Source: UBA11986 sp963734955
Lineage (GTDB): Bacteria > Bacteroidota > Ignavibacteria > UBA10030 > UBA6906
Length of the DNA: 64,000 bases
Direction of reading: 5' to 3'
Assembly: GCA_963734955.1 (NCBI GenBank)
Contig: CAVTJO010000010.1
Coordinates: forward strand, 1 to 64,000
A model generated the notes under the pieces. That model did not search any database, was not told the DNA's origin, and saw only the letters and a program-made list of their open reading frames with translations. Positions 52,956 through 62,732 of this stretch are shown piece by piece (within the stretch, counting starts at the first letter, position 1; every line of letters starts with the position of its first letter). Both the position numbers and the translations under genes were made by a program.

Positions 52956-53899
52956 GGGTCGCCTTCCTCTTCTCCGGCCAGGTCAACATACTCCGTCAAC
53001 CGTGAGCTGGCCTCCGCGCCTTCGTCCTGCGAATCCGCCGTCCCGACGATGAATCGATACACATTCTCTTCATCTTCCCGGTCCTTCCAAAGTAGTGGAT
53101 GCGCCGTGAATGTTTCCCCGCGTACCTCCACATCATATGCTGCAAGCAGAGCCGGGGCCTCGATCCTGCCGTCCGCATCCGTGATGACATCGAATCGGTC
53201 ATCCCCCGAACTTACTTCGACCTGTTCGTTCGTAATCGGATTCCCCGCCTCATCAACAAAATGGCAGATGAGAACTCCCTGGGGATAGTCTGCCGGGAGC
53301 GGTGGCGGTGATTGCGGGATGGCATCTTCATCGAGAATTTCAATGCGATAATTCTTGTTCTCCGGAACAACGGCGCGAACAACACCGTTTTCATCTGTCA
53401 TCTTTGGGCTGCCGACCGCCTTGCCGGTGTCTGGATCGATGATCCGGACCTTGTGGTTCGCAAGAACGGTATCACCGATGGTGCGAACCTCTGTCGCGAT
53501 CACGTAGATCTCCTCTTCTCTTGCGGGCTGAATCTCCGCGACAGCTCCTTCCGGCTCTGCTACCGTCTCAGGCTTCCTCGCTGCAACAGGGACATTGCCA
53601 ACGTGAGGCGCGCGCATGATGACGAGATCACCGCGTTGGAACGCTTCGACGAGCCGGGATTTGATGCGACCATGCAGATCGTACCCACGCGTCCATCTTC
53701 CAACGACCACGGGGATTCCGCTGATGCTCTCGTAGATCTCCACCATATTCTGCCGCGTATGGGGATCCGCAAGCCAACGGTCGATGTAGAGCCATGCAAG
53801 GTGAGGATTCACCTGTGCATCCACCGCGGCAGGAATGTCATGCCTCCTCGCTATCTGATATGACTCGGAGATCCCGTGCAGGCGCCAGGTTCTTTGCAT
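52952..53899 (-). CDS. Adaptor-like T6SS protein with Ig-like/carboxypeptidase-regulatory modules
   Basis: The 315-residue protein has no export signal. The N-terminal 110 residues are novel to me (HLAWLYIDRWLADPHTRQN, then IPVVVGRWTRG). Two beta-sandwich modules follow (about 125-220: LANHKVRIIDPDTGKAVGSP, TDENGVVRAVVPENKNY; about 220-290: ICHFVDEAGNPITNEQVEVS, TDADGRIEAPALLAAYDVEV). These look like carboxypeptidase-regulatory-like or transthyretin-like folds. The stop overlaps the start of the 1170-residue effector candidate (ATGA), typical of an adaptor or chaperone made together with its effector. It does not match the known DUF4123 or DUF1795 adaptors, so it may be a new type. Confidence 0.65.
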   Translation of the reverse strand: MQRTWRLHGISESYQIARRHDIPAAVDAQVNPHLAWLYIDRWLADPHTRQNMVEIYESISGIPVVVGRWTRGYDLHGRIKSRLVEAFQRGDLVIMRAPHVGNVPVAARKPETVAEPEGAVAEIQPAREEEIYVIATEVRTIGDTVLANHKVRIIDPDTGKAVGSPKMTDENGVVRAVVPENKNYRIEILDEDAIPQSPPPLPADYPQGVLICHFVDEAGNPITNEQVEVSSGDDRFDVITDADGRIEAPALLAAYDVEVRGETFTAHPLLWKDREDEENVYRFIVGTADSQDEGAEASSRLTEYVDLAGEEEGDP

Positions 53900-54032
53900 G
53901 TTCCCGATATTTCAATGGACAGAGGACAACATTACGAACTCTCCAACAACACAATCCCGCGGGGGACCGTCATCGATTGACTTTCAGGATCCATCACCCG
54001 AAGAAGTCAACGTCAATCCCGGAGTGGACTAC

Positions 54033-56666
54033 CTACGCAAATACATACGTAAAATTCCCGGCGTCATCCATGCCGAGTGTGAGCTTTGACGGCACCTTCT
54101 CATCCGCCATCTTTGTGATCATCGCCTTCGAGACCTCAGGCAACAACGTACGGTCAATAATGAAGTCGATGTTCCGTGCACCGGTGTCGATCTGGGTGCA
54201 ACGCTCGGCAACACGGTCGATAACAACCGGGTTATAATCGAACGCCATCCCGTGAGCATCATTGAGGCGCTTTCCGATCTGGCCAAGCTTCAACTTCACA
54301 ATACCTTTCATCGTTTCTTTTCGCAAAGGATAGAACGGAACCACCTTCATGCGCGCAAGGAGAGCGGCCTGAAAATGATTCACCAATTGGGGGTGAATGA
54401 CCTCCCGAAGTTGATCAGGTGTGGGATGTTCATCTTCAGTGCAGACCTGCATGAAAATGTCAGACCCAAGGTTCGAGGTCATCATAATGATGGTATTCTT
54501 GAAGTCGATCTCACGGCCTTCTCCATCCCGCATGAATCCCTTGTCAAACACCTGGTAGAAGAGGTTCAGCACGTCACGGTGCGCCTTCTCTACTTCGTCC
54601 AGCAGCACCACAGAGTATGGCCGCTGTCGCACCGCTTCAGTGAGAACGCCTCCTTCACCATACCCAACATATCCTGGGGGCGAGCCTTTGAGTTGCGAAA
54701 CGGTGTGCGATTCCTGGTACTCAGACATGTTAATGGTAATGACGAACCTCTCCCCGCCAAAAAGGAGATCGGCAACAACGCGGGCACACTCCGTTTTACC
54801 CACACCGCTCGGGCCGACAAACAGGAACACACCAATCGGTGCTTCGGGATTTCGCATGCCTGCCTTGGCCGTGCGAATCGTATCGGCAACATCCGTGATT
54901 GCCTCTTCCTGGCCAAGTATTCGAGTCTTCAGCTTGTCTTCAAAACTCAGCAGAACCTGTGCTTCGTCTTTCATCATGTTGCCGACGGGAATCCCCGTCC
55001 AATCTGCGACAACTTCTGCCGCTATGCTTCCGTCCACCTCAACGTGGACGAGTGGTTCTTCGGTTTGTATCGCCTCCAAATCCTTCTTGAGCTGATCGAT
55101 TTCCTTCTTGATCTTCTCAGGGTCGTTCCTCTTGCTTTTGCCATCCCCATCCGGCTTCCCGGTGAGCTGCGCCCTCAGCGCAGTGATTTTCTTGACGAAT
55201 TCGTTTTCTTTTTTCCACCGCTCCTCGATTGCAGCCCTGTCTTCATCAACCTGTTTTCGCTCGTCGTTCAACGTCGTCACGGCCAGTCCGTCGTTGAGAA
55301 CGCCTGTATCAAGGTCTCGCTTCACGGCGGCTATTTTGATATCGAGGTTTTGCAGTCGGCGTTCAACGTCATCAAGCGCCGCAGGTTTCGATGTCTGCCC
55401 CATGCGCACTCGTGCCGCCGATGTGTCCAGCAGATCGACAGCTTTATCCGGAAGCTGCCGGCCGGAGATGAACCGCTCCGCAAGCTTGACGGCCGTGCTT
55501 ATGGCTTCATCCGAGATCTGGATGTTGTGATGTTTTTCGTACTTCGATTTGATTCCCCTCATCATGCTTGTCGCCACTTCAACAGATGGCTCATCGACCT
55601 TCACCATCTGGAACCGCCGCTCAAGCGCAGCATCTTTCTCAAAGTACTTCTTGTATTCCGACCATGTCGTCGCAGCAACAGTCCGTAGTTCCCCGCGTGC
55701 GAGAGCGGGCTTCAGCAGATTCGCAGCATCGCTCGTTCCGGCGGCGCCGCCTGCCCCAATCAGTGTATGTGCCTCGTCGATAAACAGGATAATCGGCTTT
55801 GCGGATTCCTTTGTTTCCTTGATTACCGACTTCAATCGATTTTCAAATTCCCCTTTCACCCCGGCACCTGCCTGCAAGAGCCCCAGATCGAGGCCGCGGA
55901 TTTCAACTTCAGCAAGACTCGATGGCACATCACCCTGCGTGATGCGCAACGCAAGACCTTCAACGACAGCGGTCTTGCCGACGCCGGCTTCTCCAACGAG
56001 GATGGGATTGTTCTTGCGGCGACGGCTGAGAATGTCGATCATCTGCCGGATCTCCTTGTCGCGTCCGAACACCGGGTCGACTTTGCCGGCGCGAGCGTTA
56101 CCGGTCATGTCGGTTGTGTACAGGTCAAGTGCCGTCTCTCCTTCACGTCTGCTCTTTTCCGCCTCGGACCTGGCCACCGAAAGCTTTGCCGGCGCATCCT
56201 CCACAGACCCATCAACGATCTTGAAGAAATTCTGGCGCAACTCATCGGCGCGGATAAGAGAAAGAACATCAGCGTAACTTGCCGACAGTCCTTCGTTGTC
56301 GACGAGCGCTTCAAGCATGCTGCCGGAACGGATCTCCGGAAAGCCATGATGAATCGAGCCGGTGACCCATGCCGATTCGACGAATTGCAGAAGGATGGGA
56401 GACATTGTCGGGCGACCGGTGTTGCCTGACCGGAAACTCTCCAGACGCTTCAACATCGCATCCCAGAATTTTCCTGCGTCGGCGTTGAAGTGCGCGAATA
56501 TCCTCGGGATATCCCCCGTCCCGTCCTCCAGGAGCTTGAGAAGGAGATGTTCGATCGATACCTCGTAATGGCCTCGTCCTATGCAAAACCCTGCTGCCGC
56601 TTCGAGACCACGTGTTGTATGGTCGTTCAGCTTTTCCAGCAGTTTCTTGAGGTCTTTCGTGATCAT
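54033..56666 (-). CDS. clpV: ClpV/TssH, T6SS sheath-disassembly ATPase
   Basis: This 877-residue AAA+ protein has a Clp N-domain (residues about 1-150), the first ATPase module with Walker A in VGEAGVGKTAVVEG and Walker B in ILFIDEAHTLIGAGG, a coiled M-domain (about 400-540), and the second module with Walker A GPSGVGKTECARV and Walker B VVLLDEVEKAHRDV. Its size and its position next to tssG and tssF identify TssH rather than the housekeeping ClpB. It recognises contracted sheath and dissociates it in the cytoplasm. The gene follows tssG after 22 bases, and 133 bases separate it from the adaptor gene. Confidence 0.95.
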   Translation of the reverse strand: MITKDLKKLLEKLNDHTTRGLEAAAGFCIGRGHYEVSIEHLLLKLLEDGTGDIPRIFAHFNADAGKFWDAMLKRLESFRSGNTGRPTMSPILLQFVESAWVTGSIHHGFPEIRSGSMLEALVDNEGLSASYADVLSLIRADELRQNFFKIVDGSVEDAPAKLSVARSEAEKSRREGETALDLYTTDMTGNARAGKVDPVFGRDKEIRQMIDILSRRRKNNPILVGEAGVGKTAVVEGLALRITQGDVPSSLAEVEIRGLDLGLLQAGAGVKGEFENRLKSVIKETKESAKPIILFIDEAHTLIGAGGAAGTSDAANLLKPALARGELRTVAATTWSEYKKYFEKDAALERRFQMVKVDEPSVEVATSMMRGIKSKYEKHHNIQISDEAISTAVKLAERFISGRQLPDKAVDLLDTSAARVRMGQTSKPAALDDVERRLQNLDIKIAAVKRDLDTGVLNDGLAVTTLNDERKQVDEDRAAIEERWKKENEFVKKITALRAQLTGKPDGDGKSKRNDPEKIKKEIDQLKKDLEAIQTEEPLVHVEVDGSIAAEVVADWTGIPVGNMMKDEAQVLLSFEDKLKTRILGQEEAITDVADTIRTAKAGMRNPEAPIGVFLFVGPSGVGKTECARVVADLLFGGERFVITINMSEYQESHTVSQLKGSPPGYVGYGEGGVLTEAVRQRPYSVVLLDEVEKAHRDVLNLFYQVFDKGFMRDGEGREIDFKNTIIMMTSNLGSDIFMQVCTEDEHPTPDQLREVIHPQLVNHFQAALLARMKVVPFYPLRKETMKGIVKLKLGQIGKRLNDAHGMAFDYNPVVIDRVAERCTQIDTGARNIDFIIDRTLLPEVSKAMITKMADEKVPSKLTLGMDDAGNFTYVFA

Positions 56667-56688
56667 ATGGTTCCCGCGATGAGTTGTG

Positions 56689-57699
56689 TTAGTGATATAC
56701 GACGGTTCGTGAAGTCGTCTCGGTCAGCGGCTTTCCCAGCCACGTGGTCAGTCCGAGTTTCATGGTCCTGTCACCCAGCCGATATATCGGGATCTCGAAT
56801 GTTATGAGTTTCAACTCGACATCATACGCAAGCGTGTCTCGCACGTACAGCCGCACAAGAAACTGCAGAAGCCGGGCGCTTGCACCTCCGGGCAGAAGCG
56901 CGAGATATTGCAGCAACGACAACGGCCCCACGACGATGCAGAACTTGCCCGAGACATCGTGCACCTGTTCACCTATACACGCGGTCTGGCCTAACACCGC
57001 TGGAACGGCATTCTTCCTGCCAATACTTCCCCTCCGGGGAATCGTCACCCAGCGGGAGACGTTCTCAAGCACAGAAACCTGGACTCCTCCAAGGAACGCG
57101 GCCACAAATGTCTGCAGCCCTTCAGCGTTATGCACTCTCATGGAAAGCGATCCGGCAAAGGAAGCAAGCCGAATCGGCTCGATCACAGAATCATCGATGG
57201 CTTTCTTTGTGCCAAGACCCGCAAGGGACATGGCACGCACGACAAGCTTCTCTCTGCTCGACGGGTTCCGGTAGTGAAGAGCCAGGCGGTATTTCTTCCA
57301 GCTTCTATAAAAGAGAGAATAGAGCCTGTGGTTGAACATGTCGAGGAAATCGCGCAGAGAGGTGGATTCCTCGGTTTCAGTTGCCACTGAATCGTAAAAG
57401 TACACGGGCAATGGTGAGTCAATACCATACAAACCCATGAATGTTGCGGTGATCCGCGCGCACTGTGGCGGTCCCTTGAGCAGTTCGACGCTCCTCACAT
57501 CCGTCGCAGGGAAGACCAAACCGTTGTGCGGGCGAAAACGTATTTGCTCCCCGGCAACATCAACTGCCTCACCGGGAATCCTCCCTTCCGGGAAAAAGCC
57601 CTCCAGCAGACGCACGGACTGGAAAAAATCAAACATATAGCCCTCGCGGAACAGCCGTGCGATGACTCCGACGGGCGCGCGAGGTTCAACCGATGTCAT
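56689..57699 (-). CDS. tssG: TssG, T6SS baseplate protein
   Basis: This protein of about 336 residues has the family start region (REGYMFDFFQSVRLLEGFFP) and FLDMFNHRLYSLFYRSWKKY, RLASFAGSLSMRVHNAEGLQ and GQTACIGEQVHDVSGKFCIV, which are standard TssG blocks. A GTG at 57708 and an ATG at 57699 are both possible starts. TssG forms the baseplate wedge with TssE, TssF and TssK. It lies between tssF and clpV, the order of canonical T6SS loci. The 139-base gap upstream of it holds no feature that I recognise. Confidence 0.92.
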   Translation of the reverse strand: MTSVEPRAPVGVIARLFREGYMFDFFQSVRLLEGFFPEGRIPGEAVDVAGEQIRFRPHNGLVFPATDVRSVELLKGPPQCARITATFMGLYGIDSPLPVYFYDSVATETEESTSLRDFLDMFNHRLYSLFYRSWKKYRLALHYRNPSSREKLVVRAMSLAGLGTKKAIDDSVIEPIRLASFAGSLSMRVHNAEGLQTFVAAFLGGVQVSVLENVSRWVTIPRRGSIGRKNAVPAVLGQTACIGEQVHDVSGKFCIVVGPLSLLQYLALLPGGASARLLQFLVRLYVRDTLAYDVELKLITFEIPIYRLGDRTMKLGLTTWLGKPLTETTSRTVVYH

Positions 57700-57847
57700 G
57701 GCAACCACTCAGTTCCATGCAGAATGCGTTCATCAAATAATGGGGAGACTGCCCTTTAAAGGCTGCCACCGATAATGATGCTCAGACGGCTTCGTGACGA
57801 TGCTGAGATGAACAAATGAGTTTATCGTGGCATACATCGAGAAGAAC

Positions 57848-59508
57848 TCACTCAGGACCATGACCGAACAAGCACAGGTCGCCTTCATCGGCAAAGTGCC
57901 CGTCCTGTATTTCCACCGTCACTTCAACGCCGCGGATCACGGCACTTCGATGGATAATCTCCTTCGGCGCGGATGAGACGTTTCGCAATCCCGCGAGACG
58001 TCGTCGGTTCGCATCGGTCCCCGTCCAGTCGTACAGCTCGAGCACACTCCGCAGGGAGTCGAGAGTTGCGACGGAGACAAAATTCAGGGAGAGATGTGAG
58101 ATCATTCTCCAGAGGAAATTCTCTTCTCGTTTCGTCGAGCGAATCGACTCGAAACCCTTGGGGTGCAAATCGAGGGTTGGCTGGGTTATGTTCTCGAACG
58201 TCACGATTCCCGGGAAATCCGGCGCAGGCTGGGTAATGGTGCGCTCCTGCAGCTTCTCGCGGGGGAGACTGCCGTTCGTGCAGACGATCCCCGCTGACAA
58301 TGTTTCCACCGGGAGATTTCCATCCTCAGCCGCGAAACCTTCCAGAGCAATGAATGTCTGATAGCTGTCCGACGGTCCTACGCGGGTCGATGTGGTAAAG
58401 TACCGGTTCCCTCCGCCGAGCCCGCTCTTGAACGAGAAGAACGGATGGTACTGATGCTGCTTCCCCGTTCCTTCTTCGGTGCCGATCACCGTATCGACAG
58501 AATATACCTCGTTGCTTTTGGGATGGTGAATGTCAGGGATGATGCGATATTCCGAGTTCAGATGATCCACCCGGATTGGTTCGGCGTCCGTTCGAAATAC
58601 ATTGGCGATCGGCGAACAATACAGCCGGATGTTTTCGGCTTTGAACTTCTTCTCTTCTGGAAACGCCTTGTCAAAATGGATTCTGACCTGGAATTCCTGG
58701 GTCTTCTCAGGTGGAGCAAACCGGTCAAACCCATACACATCAGCGAACCAGAATTTGCGCCGGAAGCTCAGATACTCCTGCAGCAGGAGAAATCCTCTGA
58801 ACGAATGCTCTGAATACGGAAGCAATCCTTCGTTCGCCGCCATCCCGACCGGACGAATTGCCTGTTGCCCGCTCAGTTCACGCGTGACCTCCCCTGCCGA
58901 AAAGACCACCCTGCTGACATTGCGGGTGAAAAACAAATGCATCATCGATGCAACCGCATCCTCGGCGTGAAAATACAGCCTGAGGGGATTCAGGCGTAAC
59001 TTCTGATACTCGATTCCCTTTTCGAGAGCGAAGCGGAGAGTAAGTATTGTCGTTCCATCCGGTGGCCAGTTGAGCACGGCGTCCTCAAGTTTCATTGGAT
59101 GGACCCTGTACCTCCTGTGTCGTTCGAAAGCGACATATCGTTGCATCATCGCCAACCGGTACCGAGTTGCACTTCGGTTCCTGGAGGAAATGCGGCCGTC
59201 TGCTGCACGAGGCCGGGACGAGGCTTGAATTCCAGTATGGAAAGCGAAGGAATGGGCTTGAGAAAATGAGGCCAGAGCATGTTGCACAACGATTCGGTCA
59301 ACTCCGGCAATTCATCATCAAGGCGTTCCCGGATCCGTCCGGTAAGAAATGCAAAGCCTTCAAACAATCGCTCGACATACGGATCGCGATCGTCCTTACT
59401 CTCGCTGTCGATATGCAAATACCGCGCTATGTCGGGATGAGTCCTGGCAAACTCCTTGCCTGCCTGATACAAATAGCGAAGCTCATCTTCATAGTAATAA
59501 CGGATCAT
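57848..59508 (-). CDS. tssF: TssF, T6SS baseplate protein (reading frame interrupted)
   Basis: The N-terminal 120 residues (MIRYYYEDELRYLYQAGKEF, then RLDDELPELTESLCNMLWPH and FPPGTEVQLGTG) are open in 59146-59508. The remaining 400-plus residues, from VHPMKLEDAVLNWPPDGTTI to the stop at 57848, are in a different frame. Between them, near 59110-59160, the third frame encodes VGDDATICRFRTTQEVQ, which supplies exactly the usual TssF sequence. Two extra single bases, one near 59158 and one near 59108 within a G run, account for everything. The corrected protein would be about 550 residues, close to the family size. As TssF is essential, either the assembly has errors or this T6SS is inactive. 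Confidence 0.85.
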
Positions 59509-59541
59509 GAGTCTATCTTCAGCAATGTTCGGGAACGCTCA

Positions 59542-59985
59542 TCATGACGGCTTGCGCCATGGTGTTACCTGGGCAAGATCATTGGAAGCAAAGATGGTCT
59601 GGAACTGCACTCGCTGGCCTTTCAAAAGCTCGCCAGTCACAATAAACGAGACGCGCATATCAAACTGCTCGTCTGCTGATTTCTCATGTTTCTCAACCCG
59701 GACTCTGCGGAGCCGGGGTTCATATTTCTCCACAACATCCTTGATGGCAGTCCGGAGTCCATCCACGGAGTACGGCAGATCACGATACACCTGCGTAATA
59801 TCCGGAAGCCCGTAATCCGGAAGATGAGCGAGAGAACCGCGTCGTGTATTGAAGAGTCGATTCAAATTGTCGATGATGCTCAGGATACGCTGTTGCCCGC
59901 GGTCATCGTCAACAACCCGTTGACCGTTTGAAAAACTTCCCAGCAACACGTCAATGATTGCAGCTTCCATGAGGTACCTGATCAT
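59542..59985 (-). CDS. tssE: TssE, gp25-like T6SS baseplate protein
   Basis: This 147-residue protein matches the GPW/gp25 family: DRGQQRILSIIDNLNRLFNT, RRGSLAHLPDYGLPDITQV, and YEPRLRRVRVEKHEKSADEQ followed by FDMRVSFIVTGEL. TssE is the gp25-like sheath-initiator of the T6SS baseplate. The first ATG is at 59985, and another methionine is at codon 6. It sits 34 bases before tssF and 94 bases after the hcp stop, in canonical order. Confidence 0.93.
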   Translation of the reverse strand: MIRYLMEAAIIDVLLGSFSNGQRVVDDDRGQQRILSIIDNLNRLFNTRRGSLAHLPDYGLPDITQVYRDLPYSVDGLRTAIKDVVEKYEPRLRRVRVEKHEKSADEQFDMRVSFIVTGELLKGQRVQFQTIFASNDLAQVTPWRKPS

Positions 59986-60079
59986 TCAGACATCATGCCG
60001 TGGCCATTCCTCACCACGATGGAGCAGCCACGGCATGTTTGACTGCGTTCACATTGATGTCACACATTTCAATGTGGTG

Positions 60080-60565
60080 TTACTTTTGCGCGGTCCACTC
60101 GTCGACGTACTCGACATTACCATCAACAAACACCCACGAGATTTTCCCATACACCAGAGATACTTCTTCGAGATGCACGTATCGTTCCTTGTCAATGTCC
60201 TTTGTGTTCGGCATGAACGCCTTCATCGCTGCCACTTTCACATGCTCCAGTTTGTGGATGAAGTACACCTTCTCCGTCCCACTTTCATCGATCGTGTACC
60301 ATTTGATGGTTACTTCGTTCAGCGTCTGCCCCTCGCAACATGCCTTATAGAGAAACGGTGAAGAATGATCAAACGCCTTGATCATGACGGCTGGACTGTG
60401 CATACGTACACCCGTTAACCTTCCCGTGTGGGGATCTGTCGGGATATGAAGGTTGTGGTGGAATTCCATTATTTCAATGCTTCCCTCCCTGTCCGCAATC
60501 TCGACGGAGCCCTTGATATCGGCACCGGTGTTGTCCTTTATCCAGGCATACGATGGGGTTGGCAT
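60080..60565 (-). CDS. hcp: Hcp (TssD) needle-tube protein
   Basis: The start at 60565 follows AAGGAG seven bases upstream, giving 161 residues; the open frame begins further upstream but without support. The Hcp family is recognisable in the segment beginning MPTPSYAWIKDNTGADIKGS and in IEIMEFHHNLHIPTDPHTG, SPFLYKACCEGQTLNEVTIK and VSLVYGKISWVFVDGNVEY. Hexamers stack into the needle tube within the sheath. It lies between tssC (79 bases upstream) and tssE. Cysteines C119/C120-like (ACCEG) are unusual but not known to be meaningful. Confidence 0.95.
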   Translation of the reverse strand: MPTPSYAWIKDNTGADIKGSVEIADREGSIEIMEFHHNLHIPTDPHTGRLTGVRMHSPAVMIKAFDHSSPFLYKACCEGQTLNEVTIKWYTIDESGTEKVYFIHKLEHVKVAAMKAFMPNTKDIDKERYVHLEEVSLVYGKISWVFVDGNVEYVDEWTAQK

Positions 60566-60644
60566 AGATGTACTCCTTTCATAACGATATGATAGAATCG
60601 TTCCCCCGGGGACGATGCCCGAGGGATGTGAGTTCATTGTTCAA

Positions 60645-62162
60645 CTATTTTGCCTTGGGCATCTTTCCCACGAGCGAGAGGCTGATATCCATTCCTTCGA
60701 TCTGGAAGTGAGGCATGATCATCATCTCGACACGGTAGAACCCGGGATTCTCCTCGATGTCATAGACCTTCACCTGTGCATCCCGCAGAGGATATTTCGC
60801 GATCTGCTGTTCGGAAGGATCTTTGATGCCTATGACAAGACTCTTGATCCATGTATTGAGTTCCTTCTCAATCTTGGCCCGGTCTTTCGTGGTCCCGATA
60901 TTCTCTCTCTGCAACACCTTCAGATAGTGTGCAATGCGCGATGAGAGAAAAATATACGGCAACCTGGCATTGATGCGGCTGTTCGCGGTCGCCTCCTTCT
61001 GGTCATACTCTGCCGGTTTTTGTGCGGAACTGGCTGAGAAGAAACAGGCAAAGTCGCGGCCCTGATAGTGACTGAATGGAATAAATCCAAGGTTCGCAGC
61101 CGTGAATTCCGTGGTCTCATCGATGGGGACTTCCGTGGGGATCTTCATTTGTTTCCCCCTGCCTGCGTCGTACAGATGGACGGGCAGGTTCTCGACGGTT
61201 CCGCCCGCCTGCGGCCCTCGAATCTGGACGCACCATCCATCGCTTGCAAATGCGCGGACCATATTACTTGCAAATGCGAAGCTTGCGTTACCCCACAGAT
61301 ATTTTTCATGGTCGGGGCCCTTGACATTCTCAACGTAATTGAAACCCTTGACCGGAACAGAATCGGGGCCGTACGGCAAGCGCACCATGAAACGCGGCAT
61401 TACAAGTCCGACATACCTCGAGTCTTCCGACTCGCGGAATGCGCGCCACTTTGTATACTCCGCAGTTTCCATCCATGCTTTCAGATCCGGGATCTTCTTC
61501 CATTCCTCCATCGATTTTTTCCCGAAGAACTTCGGACCCACAGAGCCGATAAACGGGCAATGTGCTGATGAAGCCACTTTCGACACTTCTTGCAGGAGCG
61601 AGATGTCCTGGGCAGAGTTGTCGAATTCATAATTGGAGATCATCGCACCATAGGGATCTGCACCGGGTTGATCATACGCGCCGCTATATACCTGTTTGTA
61701 CAATGCGGACTGGATCAATTCGGGTGCATCTTCAAACGATTCACGGAGTGCATCCTTTGAAACATCAATCATTTCGATGCGGACGTTCTTGCGGAAGTCC
61801 GTCTTGTCGATCAGGAACTTCAACCCGCGCCACGCGGATTCAAGCTGCTGGAATTTTTGCGCGTGCATAATTTCATCCAGCTGCTCGCTCAGCTTGGCGT
61901 CCAGCTTCGAAATCAAACCATCAAGAAGATTCTTGTCAATCCTCTCGAGGGGTGCTTCCAACTGGCCTATTGCGTCGACGAACACCCGGAGAGCCGCGGT
62001 GACTACTGCGCTTTTGTCACTCTCCGAGATGTGATCGAGAGCGACGGTTCCCGTTGGCAGAGCAACATTCACCTTTTCCAGCAGGATGCTCAGCCTGCCC
62101 TCTTTCGATTCAGTCGTTTGTGCAGCAGCTTGAGGGGTCGCTGCTTCTTTCTTTTCAGGCAT
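60645..62162 (-). CDS. tssC: TssC (VipB), T6SS sheath large subunit
   Basis: The start at 62162 follows AAGGAG with good spacing, giving 505 residues. Key blocks are MHAQKFQQLESAWRGLKFLI, DKTDFRKNVRIEMI, GSVGPKFFGKKSMEEWKKIP, MPRFMVRLPYGPDSVPVKGF and YLWGNASFAFASN, plus the C-terminal segment LGFIPFSHYQGRDFACFFSA. It pairs with TssB to make the contractile sheath. The gene lies 49 bases downstream of tssB. Compared with the TssBC fusion gene at 36.3-38.2 kb, this copy has the conventional separate arrangement and is therefore the main sheath gene. Confidence 0.96.
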   Translation of the reverse strand: MPEKKEAATPQAAAQTTESKEGRLSILLEKVNVALPTGTVALDHISESDKSAVVTAALRVFVDAIGQLEAPLERIDKNLLDGLISKLDAKLSEQLDEIMHAQKFQQLESAWRGLKFLIDKTDFRKNVRIEMIDVSKDALRESFEDAPELIQSALYKQVYSGAYDQPGADPYGAMISNYEFDNSAQDISLLQEVSKVASSAHCPFIGSVGPKFFGKKSMEEWKKIPDLKAWMETAEYTKWRAFRESEDSRYVGLVMPRFMVRLPYGPDSVPVKGFNYVENVKGPDHEKYLWGNASFAFASNMVRAFASDGWCVQIRGPQAGGTVENLPVHLYDAGRGKQMKIPTEVPIDETTEFTAANLGFIPFSHYQGRDFACFFSASSAQKPAEYDQKEATANSRINARLPYIFLSSRIAHYLKVLQRENIGTTKDRAKIEKELNTWIKSLVIGIKDPSEQQIAKYPLRDAQVKVYDIEENPGFYRVEMMIMPHFQIEGMDISLSLVGKMPKAK

Positions 62163-62211
62163 TGTCAATCTCCTTATGATGGACAGCTGTGAGGTAGATG
62201 GGTCAAGTCCG

Positions 62212-62721
62212 TTACTTCTGCTCCGGCTCACTGGCCGGCACGATTTTTTCCAGTTCGCCTTTGAGCTGGGCCAGCGCACTCTTGTCCTTCACGACGCGTT
62301 CAAGTTCCTTGCGGAATTCATTCGTGCTGATCGCGCGGTTGCGCAGATCCTGCAGCAGCGTTCGTGTCGACAGAAGTTTTGCAAGCTGGGGAACCTGCTT
62401 CGCCACTTCTTCCGGCTCAAATGATTTCAAGTCGTCGAACTTCAGATCCACTTTTGACTCCGCCTCTCCACCTTTGAGACGGTCCGGAACTGTCAGATCC
62501 AGCTTGAGGCCCATCGACTTCATCACCTGCTGGAAATTGTCCTTGTTGATATTGATTTTCTCGCGTTCAGCGAGCGGGACGTTAGAGCCTGATTGGGAGT
62601 AGTCGCCCAGGGCAAGCAATCGCAGGGGTAACTCCATTTTCTTTTTCGCATCACCCTTGAGCACCTCGAGGAAGAGGTTGATTCTCGCCGGTGGCTTTTC
62701 TTTTTGAAAACTCTCTGCCAT
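62212..62721 (-). CDS. tssB: TssB (VipA), T6SS sheath small subunit
   Basis: This 169-residue protein shows the TssB pattern: KKMELPLRLLALGDYSQSGS, LAEREKININKDNFQQVMKS, LKFDDLKSFEPEEVAKQVPQ, followed by LAKLLSTRTLLQDLRNRAI. ATAAGGAGATGT lies upstream of the ATG. TssB and TssC interlock as strands to form the sheath. It lies 11 bases downstream of the tssA stop, so the first three genes form one unit. Confidence 0.96.
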   Translation of the reverse strand: MAESFQKEKPPARINLFLEVLKGDAKKKMELPLRLLALGDYSQSGSNVPLAEREKININKDNFQQVMKSMGLKLDLTVPDRLKGGEAESKVDLKFDDLKSFEPEEVAKQVPQLAKLLSTRTLLQDLRNRAISTNEFRKELERVVKDKSALAQLKGELEKIVPASEPEQK

Positions 62722-62732
62722 GATACATCTCC

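Noticed and set aside
54252..55688. Plus-strand frame of 478 codons opposite clpV
   Set aside because: ClpV is unambiguous on the minus strand; the antisense protein is low-complexity and without motifs.
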